Assembly (NCBI GenBank): GCA_009192285.1
Contig: WBVU01000011.1
Location: 1,732,668 to 1,796,667 of the forward strand
From: Morchella semilibera
Taxonomy: Eukaryota; Ascomycota; Pezizomycetes; Pezizales; Morchellaceae
Length of the DNA: 64,000 bases
Direction of reading: 5' to 3'
This document shows, piece by piece, positions 56,253 to 64,000 of the stretch. The notes below the pieces were generated by a model that was given only the letters and a program-made list of their open reading frames with translations, searched no databases and was not told the DNA's origin. How positions within the stretch are numbered: position 1 is the stretch's first letter; each line of letters starts with the position of its first letter. A program made the position numbers and the translations under genes.

Positions 56253-58646
56253 GCTTTTTTTTTTTTAGGTTTTTTTAGGTTTTCTTTAGGTTTTCTTTTT
56301 TTATATTCTTATCTTTTTTAAAAAAAAAATTTCTTGTTTTTTGGGGAGGGGGGGTTCAAAGTGTATATTGTAAGTGTGGTTTGTTACGGAGGGAAGAGAA
56401 AAAAAGGGAAGGGGGATTATATAGAGTAAATTAACAAAAGAGAGGTCTCTTGAGGGCGTTCTCCACCTGAATGAATGGATGAATATAGAATGTAGCTATG
56501 ACGATGGGGGGCGCGAGAAAGTGGATAGAAAATATGCCCAATCCTGGCCGAGTGAGAGCCTATGATCCCACCCGACCAATTATTTATTATTTGTTTCATA
56601 CATGCATGCAGCCCTAATCCCACTGTGCATATGAAACTACCTGATCTATACCCCTTCAGCCAATCATTAAGGAGGCCATTCCTGGCCGCAGATGGCCCAA
56701 GAAGAAAAAACAGATCTGGTGTGGCTTTACTGTCTAATGCTCTATTATACGGGAGCAACTGACAGACGAAAGGATGCCGGGGATTTCTTGGTGGTGTCTA
56801 TCTAGCTACAAGCTGTATCCACATGTACCTATCCTCCAACGCCATCAGGGCACCTCCATGCCACGGGCCCCTCTGGAGCCACTATTTGGGGTAATACCTC
56901 ATCACCACTACATGTATCTATCACTAGCATATACTTACTTATACCCACCATGCACCAGACCCCGCACTGGCCCGTACAAAGGGGGTGGCCTCCCACAAGG
57001 TATCTAGTCTGCTGGGGTCGGCTTGGAGCTGCATGCCGCTCCTCTGCTAATACCGTGAACTAGACGCTTTGTCGGCGCCGTCTATTTCTGGGGGTGGTGC
57101 TCGAATTGGGGCTGGGACTGGGACGGGGACTGATGGGCTCTGGGGCAGGCACAAGAGCTCGTTTCTGGAGTAATATGGCTCGCCTCATTCCCTCGGTACG
57201 GGCCCAGGAATCGTATACATGTGCCTTGGTACATGGGCAGTGACGGCGCGGTTGATGATGGTGGTGGTGGGCGGTGGGTGATGAAAAGAAGAGATCTCAT
57301 GTGGTGGCCAAACCCACAAATGGCTGGTGTGGGGTAACAAGGGCTTAGGGCACAAAGTTGATGTGCTGTGGCTTGGCTTTGGCGCTGGCCGCTGTATTAT
57401 CTACATTCCCTGGCGGGTTGGGTGTGGGTTCGGAGGTGGGAAGGGCAACATCATGGAATATCACTCGGTGCCATTTACATCTCCTTTCCCCTTCTCCTTT
57501 GGCTCAGGTACGTACCTGCTATGGTAGATATGTAACAACGGCGGCCGAGAGTGCTTTGTGGTAAAACTATACATCCCATATGCGTATATATATCTTCCTC
57601 CAGGAAGTGGGTTATGAGTCTTGATTCTTTGGACACGAGTGGGTGGTGTCTGCGTGTTCATCGGGGTTACATCATCGATTACTAGTTTTGCTCCTATTAG
57701 CTCGTTATTTATAGCTTCCGTAAATATTGGGCCTTTGCTGGAGGTCTGTTTTGAGGGGGTTCTGGAGTATGGTATAGAGTTATGATCATGGTTCCTAGTT
57801 CTGAGACAGAGGGTGTAGTCTGTTGAGTTATGGATACTACATGGGTAGGGTGTACCGGGGATCCCCCCAAAGCTCTTTATCAGTACAAGGCATTAAGTTG
57901 CGGGGTACTATGGCACCAAGAGAGCAATTAGCGCAATAACAGGAGAGGGGGATGCTGGATACCATCGATATTCAGCGGGCTATTAGTTATTGCCCGTTGT
58001 CACAAGTAAGGGAACATTGGGAGAGTAGCCACCAAACCCACCAAACAAGTCGAATATTTCAGGGTAGTGCTCTTGATGGAACACTTGAGCTAAAGGTGCT
58101 CTCATAACCAGAGAATCCATCTATAAAGTTTTCCTCCAATTTCCTTGCGGTTATGGAGTAATAACCATTTGAAGTTGCGCCCCCATACCAATTTTGGTTG
58201 CAACACGAATGTTCAGTTGCTTATGACACCCGGCAATATATTGGCTGGGCTGGTACGAACGATTCCCGAGATGTCGCTCATAAGCTCACAAGAACTCTTC
58301 TCGGCGCGGTCATTCGGCCTAGGTATACCTCCTTAACAGCCTAACAGACTAGTAATCTACCCATCCCCAGTCACGAACTCCATCAATCAACTATTTGCTA
58401 GATAGAGCAACCCTCTCAAATTCGCTTCTCGAATAAACCGTGCACCATGAAACGAGGCATAAAACATCTGCCCTCAAGCCAAACACCACTTCCAGACCAA
58501 CCTCGGAAGTTTTATCAGAGTAAGCCGTCTATGAGACCAACGATAAGTAGTACATAAAGGTACTTATCTATCACAATGCATTGCCCAAGGCCCAAAGAAA
58601 ATGATGCCAAAATCCCCCCTAGCCATTCCTCAAGACACATTCTTCT
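56253..58646. other. Intergenic after MET10, first part
   Basis: T-rich 3' flank (56255-56340), then about 2.3 kb of AT-rich sequence with several ACATG motifs (56820, 56910, 57217). Short ORFs unsupported. Confidence 0.5.
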
Positions 58647-58994
58647 TAGTGATGGGCCGAGACAAGACGGGACAAGACTTGGAGGGGTCTTGTCTTGCTT
58701 GTCTTGTATCTTTTCACTCTAGTCTCGAATGTCTCGAGACAAAAGCCTAGTCTTGAGGCTTCATGGCCCTGTGACTTTGACGCCCGAGCTGGCGGGACAG
58801 AAGCCTGTCCCAAAACCCAAATCCTCGTTTGAGAGTTTGTACCATGAGCTTTAGGGTAAATTGGGATGGGTTTGTTAGGCTCTACACCGCCGAGTGATAT
58901 CAAATTGTATGTTGGAAGAGGTCTTGTCTTGTCCTGTCTCATCTTGTTTTGCACAAAGTCTCGAGATATGTAACTTGTCTCGTGCCCATCACTA
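58647..58994. mobile_element. hAT-like MITE (non-autonomous), 348 nt
   Basis: The ends TAGTGATGGGCCGAGACAAG and CTTGTCTCGTGCCCATCACTA are inverted copies of 20-21 nt with a 1-nt difference in spacing. TAGTGATGGGC agrees with the usual hAT end (TAGNGNTGGGC type). Subterminal GACAAGAC/GTCTTGTC motifs recur at both ends. No transposase is encoded. The 8-nt flanks (ATTCTTCT and CTTCAGAC) do not match, so the target duplication has decayed or the true ends are shifted. Confidence 0.7.
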
Positions 58995-61900
58995 CTTCAG
59001 ACCATGCAGATGTTACATTCTCGAGCGGCCCCAATAGCTCTAAGACTAAGCAGCGCGAAACATACCATTTAATTCATCTTGAACATTTAGCTCACGGGAG
59101 AGCTCACTTCTTAAATGCAGATATCGTATATATGCGACTACAACACCTTGAAATGCCTTTTGTTCACACAATTATCAGAGAGCTAGTGCTTCTAATAGTG
59201 CTTTTCTTGTGAGGTACTGGGGCGGTACTAAAATTCCCAGCTACTGCCAACCGAGGCCACATTTCTCCCGGCAGCAGAAATCTCCTGACAATATATGATG
59301 CTTACTGGCCCGACGGAAACAACTCAATATTAACTCCCCAGCCCCAAAGCTCCCCCTCATGGAGCCACAAAGCGTCTCTTAAAACAGCACAACCTTGGAA
59401 CCCCATCTAGTCCAGAAGCGGTGTAAAAAAATCTATGCAAACACCCACTCGGCTCGATAATGCCCACGTCTTTTCAAAGTTTACTCTTGGAGCAGAGCCA
59501 CAGAAGCCGAAAGCGAGAACCTAATCCTACCATACGTTCATATTATCCCCAAGAGCCTCCCGTGCCCGCTATCCCCCAGACAAACTGCAAATAGATCAAG
59601 ATATGATCTGCCCGGCTACCGACTCTGGAGTAACCATTTGGGACATCGAATATCTGGGATATATTCCTACTAATATTAACCTTGGGATAACATTAGTGGG
59701 AATATATTATCACCGATCTTATAACGACTCCACCATCTCGCAAACTAACTCATCAGTTTAGAATCTATCTATATGCTGAGTGGTGTGAAAAATATTTCCC
59801 AAATACCTAGCCCACGATAAAGCTCACGTACCACGTTGCAAACCCAAGGTCCATGCTTGGACCATGCCATTATCAAGACCCATAACCTATATCAAAGCCC
59901 CTATCATGCCTTCGGGTATTCTCAAGCGGGACCTTTCGTTCCCGTAATCCCTCAGTCAATAACTCATCAAGGGACTAGAAGCATCTCAGTCAATCGAGGC
60001 CGATGACTGTTTGAATTACTTGGTACACCGAACACTTGGGACACCCAAAACTTGGAACACCAAATACGGGTCAGATCTTTCTTGATGACAACCAAACACC
60101 AGTTGGGACAATGCGAACACCCCTTTCTAACCGTTGACATCTTACGAAAAGCTCCTGCAGCAGCCCATATACCTATGGCCTCACTTCCAAGCAAGCCGAA
60201 GCTTAAGCCTAGTGATGACTTGTACCCATCGAAACAAGACCCCCCAAAACCCCTTCTCCCCTGTGCGGGGCCGCATGCAATGCATGTAGCTTTGTCCTTC
60301 ATAGCGCGATTTCACAAATCCCCAAATGACCCCCAGCAAACCAAAGCTATCCTGCTCATGAGCGAGAGCACGTTCATGTTCATGTTCATCAAAGAATCAA
60401 CCCACATTCCCACTTGATGTAAAGCCTATAGACCAGAAGAAGTAGCAGAACCAATCTATCCCACAGCCCACAACCCACCGAGGCAGCAAACCAACCAAGT
60501 AGAACTCCAAGCCCAAACTAAAGTCTAAGCCCCCTGTTCCCAAACACCGCCTTGCAGGCCCTCCAAGGGGAGAGGACCAGGAGGGGAAGAAGCCAAACCC
60601 AAAAGAACCAAACCCAAAAGAGCCAAACCCACTACCCCGCATGCCAAACTTTCTCGACCCCTCAGTGGACCCAGAGGCCGAGAGAAAAGAGCACACAGGT
60701 GGGCCAACTTATGCCCGTACTCAATTTAGCGTGATTATTCTAGTTGGACGCTGCTGATGATGGTACATGAATGCGTTGATGGTTGATGGTTGATGGTCGG
60801 TGATGATGTGAGATGGAAGAGAAGTGTGGTTGGAAGGAAGGAAGCGTGGTTGGAAGGACAGGTTTGGTCCGTCGCACAATCACAAAATATCACTCGAACC
60901 ACCTGACCAAGCTCCTCCCCCCCTGGACCACCCACCCCCTTTCCTGCTGTACTACACACACAACCAAGAAGTTATTTCACCGTTGGTAAATGAGTAAATG
61001 CAGCCCCATTCGTTGTTCCCGCGTGTAACCACAATTTCAGGGACCGCGACCGTGGCGGGTAGAAGCCCAGGGTGGTGGTGGTGGCGGGGGTACAGGTACT
61101 AGAATTTATCCACAACTGTAAGTAATAAGGTATGGTAGTACACATATGCTCTTCTGGCCCCTAGATAGAAAGTCTGGTTTAGAGTGGTACTGATTGGAAT
61201 TGTGGTGGTACAGGTTGGTGCGGGTTAATGTGGATGGGGGGGGGGGTTGTAAGGTGCTGCGGAAACGGCCCAAGTCTGTCCGGTACAGAATGCGGCCGTT
61301 GTAATTGTAGCCTATAGAGGAAGAGGGGGGCACGGATTCTACACGAATTCAGTTGACCCTTAACATGGCCACGGCCTTTCATCGAGCCGTAGCAGATCCG
61401 GATGTACCATTGACTACATAAGTACATACATGTACTTGTGCAATGTTTTAATAAATGTGTGTCCGCATATGCAAATGGATTAACCGCACTAAACAAAAAG
61501 ACAAATAACCGAGTGAGGGCCCACGACATGCATTTGGATCCATAATCTCACCTGGCCCGGAGCTGAGTTTGATTTCGAGTTTATTTTCTACATTATTTTC
61601 CTTATAATGACTCCCCCGAAGCTACCTAAAGCGGGAACCATATCTTTGGCTTCTATACATGTAATCCAAGGGGCCCATAGTTTGTGGGAACATGTTTTTG
61701 TTTCATTCGGTGGGCATAAGGGAACCGACTGCATGTTAATTGTGTGGTTTTTAATAGGTTCGCTGAAGAGATGGTAGCGAGTGATAGCTTATGAAGAAAG
61801 AAAAGCACAGCCTGTTTCATCTACTCATACTCGTACCGTAGTGGGGGCGAATCCCTCATGGGGTTTGGGGTCGTGACACCTAAAGAAGCACTCATGTAAT

Positions 61901-62664
61901 CTGTGTTGGATTTGAGCAAACCTGAACGCGCGGCGTGTGGTCAGCAAACAGAGGCAGATCGGGTGGCAGGGAACAGAGTGTAGGGTGAATAGTGAACTGG
62001 TACGCAGAGATGAAGATGACCTACGTAAAGACTACATATTGTGACGCTCATACCAGTACATGCACTCCGATATTCCCTCCTCTTCCGATTAGCTCTCTGG
62101 CCCTCTAATACGAACCGCCCTGGTTTAAACATCCCACTTGTTGTACTGATACTGCATTGATTCTCGCCCCTAATAGACGCTTATCTTATTGTGAGCTCAC
62201 ATATCTCGTGTGATAGAAATGGGGATAGGGTCGTGTAGAGCTGCATATAGCATAAGCGTAATGCAAAGAGAAGGGATTTACTACTCGTGTGCTCTAATTC
62301 AGAATGAATAAAGCAGAGAATGCGAATTTTCCTGATGATGCATGTGCTACGACCCGCCAACTCAAACATTGACTGACTAACATATCTTATTCCCTTGTAT
62401 ACTAATGTGTACGACTGGGGAAACGAGCTGGCGTCGTATCTAGCTGAGTAAGAAGACACATATCACTCGCAGTGATTACTATACATAAATCGAGTCGCGC
62501 TACGGACGTCCAGCTACTCTGCTACATGGACTCAATCTATATTCTGTCATATCGTATTCTCACCATCGTGTCTACTTGAGGACTACGACCCCCTCTCTCT
62601 CCCCCCCAAACCTACAAACGCTACACCATACACTCACGCAGTGACTGTGATATAAGGAAAGAAG
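58995..62664. other. Intergenic, last part
   Basis: About 3.7 kb with no supported gene. ORFs at about 60052-60417 (plus) and 59967-60302 (minus) overlap each other and match no family I know. G/C runs at 61238-61247; TACATGTA at about 61425 and 61655. Confidence 0.5.
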
Positions 62665-64000
62665 ATGGCTTCCACTACTACAAATATCCCTCAGGAACTA
62701 CATTCAGACGGGCTAGACTATCGTATCGACATTAACACTCACACCTTCAGCACTCCCTCAAAACTTATTCATAATCAACAAGATGTCGACCATTTCCTCA
62801 CCTCCCCCGCCTACAAGCTCATAACCTCCTTCATCGTCCATCTGAATGCCTCCGTCTCACCTCTCGAACACTCCACAAACACTCTCCGCAATCCCTCTGA
62901 TTATACCCTCGTCTCCCCAACCATCACCGTCTCCCCAGAAGTCCAAAATATCATCGAACTTCTCCATGCCCTCGAGAACCTCATCACTCAAGCGCCACCA
63001 GAATCTGGCCCCCGCCGCTTCGGTAATGTGGCCTTCCGCAAATGGCACACTCTCGTTGAGGCTTCTGCGCCCGCGCTGCTAGCCCAGCACCTCCCAGCCC
63101 ACATCGCCTCCCACGCCGATGCCAAAGCCGAGCTTCTCCCGTATCTCCTCGGATCCTTCGGGTCTTCGCAGCGCCTCGACTACGGAACCGGCCATGAGCT
63201 CGCCTTCGCCGCGTTCCTGTGCTGCCTGTGGATGCTGGGCGGGTTCACCCCCGGCCGAGATGAGGTCGCACTGACCTTGCGGTGCTTTGACGCTTATTTC
63301 CACCTCGTGAGGAAGCTAGTACTGACTTATACGCTCGAGCCGGCGGGATCTCACGGTGTCTGGGGGCTCGACGATCATGCCTTTCTGCCGTATGTATTTG
63401 GCAGTGCGCAGCTGACGACCTATCCGCCCAGCAGTAGCAGTGGCACCGGCGAGGCGGCGGAGGCGAGTGCGAATGCGCCCAAGATGGTGGATCCTGCAGT
63501 TGCGAGTGCGCTCGAGGATGTACCGAAGCCCGGCGATGTGGTGACCGGTCAAGTCGTGGAGAGGGAACGCGTGCGCAATTTGTATTTCGGTGCGGTGGGC
63601 TTCATCTACGATGTCAAGACCGGGCCGTTCTGGGAGCATAGTCCTATTCTGTACGATATCTCGGGGGTGCAAGGCGGCTGGGGAAAGATTAATAAGGTAT
63701 GTACAATTCTGTACTCTTGCCCTTTTTTTTTCCTTTTTTCCTTTATTACTAGTAGCTACTCTACTGCCTACTACCTTGTAGGCAGAGTAGTAGCTGCTTC
63801 TACTATTATTCCAGATCTTCTGTTGAGCGCGTCAGATCGGGGGCGACGCTAATAATTGTTTTTTTTCTCCTTTTTTTTTATTATTATTATTAGTACTACA
63901 TGAGCTTCTTTTTTTTCTGTTTCTGTTTCTGTCTTGTTTTATCATTCTTATTTTTTGCTAATTTGCAATGTTTTCTTTTCCTCCAGGGAATGCTGAAAAT
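62665..64000 (+). CDS. PP2A phosphatase activator (PTPA/Rrd-type peptidyl-prolyl isomerase), 3' partial
   Basis: Exon 1 runs 62665-63696, then an intron 63697-63986 (GTATGT to CTCCAG, 290 nt, T-rich), then exon 2 from 63987 (GMLK) leaving the window. PTPA proteins activate PP2A-like phosphatases and have prolyl isomerase activity. Family blocks: RRFGNVAFRKW, YLLGSFGSSQRLDYGTGHELAFAAFLCCL, LEPAGSHGVWGLDDHAFLPYVFGSAQL, the linker YPPSSSSGT and [33 protein letters not shown] (over the junction). The long linker before GAVGFIYDVK suggests the Rrd1 rather than the Rrd2 branch, but I am not certain. 344 codons precede the intron; roughly 50 or more residues are missing. Confidence 0.9.

Noticed and set aside
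59967-60417. Overlapping ORFs on both strands
   Set aside because: Neither shows a known motif or convincing composition; likely chance.

Overview
The window is nuclear DNA of a filamentous ascomycete (Pezizomycotina). Evidence: many short introns (about 44-125 nt, with GTRNGT-type donors and CTAAC/CTGAC-like branch sites), pyrimidine-rich leaders, and a gene set typical of such fungi. I cannot fix the species. An early-diverging class such as Pezizomycetes or Orbiliomycetes is only a guess.

Sixteen protein-coding genes are supported by family motifs, and I resolved exon structures for all of them. Left block (1-21.2 kb): a vigilin/Scp160 KH-domain protein (5' end cut off), a RING-H2 protein, an F-box protein (minus), a mitochondrial iron-type alcohol dehydrogenase of the hydroxyacid-oxoacid transhydrogenase type, the translation termination factor eRF3/Sup35 with a Q-rich prion-like N-terminus, the ubiquitin-like ATG12, and ATP-dependent PEP carboxykinase (minus). 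Centre (21.2-34.4 kb): about 13 kb without a recognisable gene, holding small foldback elements, microsatellites and many ACATGT palindromes. Right block (34.4-56.3 kb): a YANK/STK32-type kinase, a membrane-anchored GH5 exo-beta-1,3-glucanase, ketopantoate hydroxymethyltransferase panB (minus), a UBC8/UBE2H-type E2, a PAP2 lipid phosphatase (minus) divergent from Mediator MED7, adenylosuccinate lyase (minus), and the sulfite reductase flavoprotein subunit. Then 6.4 kb of intergenic DNA with a hAT-like MITE, and a PTPA/Rrd-type PP2A activator (3' end cut off).

The genes are mostly housekeeping and form no single pathway or cluster: translation and mRNA binding (Scp160, eRF3), ubiquitin and autophagy (RING, F-box, UBC8, ATG12), central and biosynthetic metabolism (PEPCK, ADHFE1-like, panB, ADE13, MET10), wall and lipid (exgD-like, DPP1-like), transcription and signalling (MED7, YANK, PTPA).

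The most striking observation is the structure of the UBC8-type gene at 45456-46759. The reading frame and the conserved E2 sequence can only be rebuilt with successive micro-exons of 8 nt, 3 nt and a single nucleotide, each bordered by ordinary splice signals. panB also has a 24-nt micro-exon. Other signals of note are a family of foldback/MITE elements with transition-type (RIP-like) differences between copies, and a strong excess of the palindrome TACATGTA in intergenic DNA.
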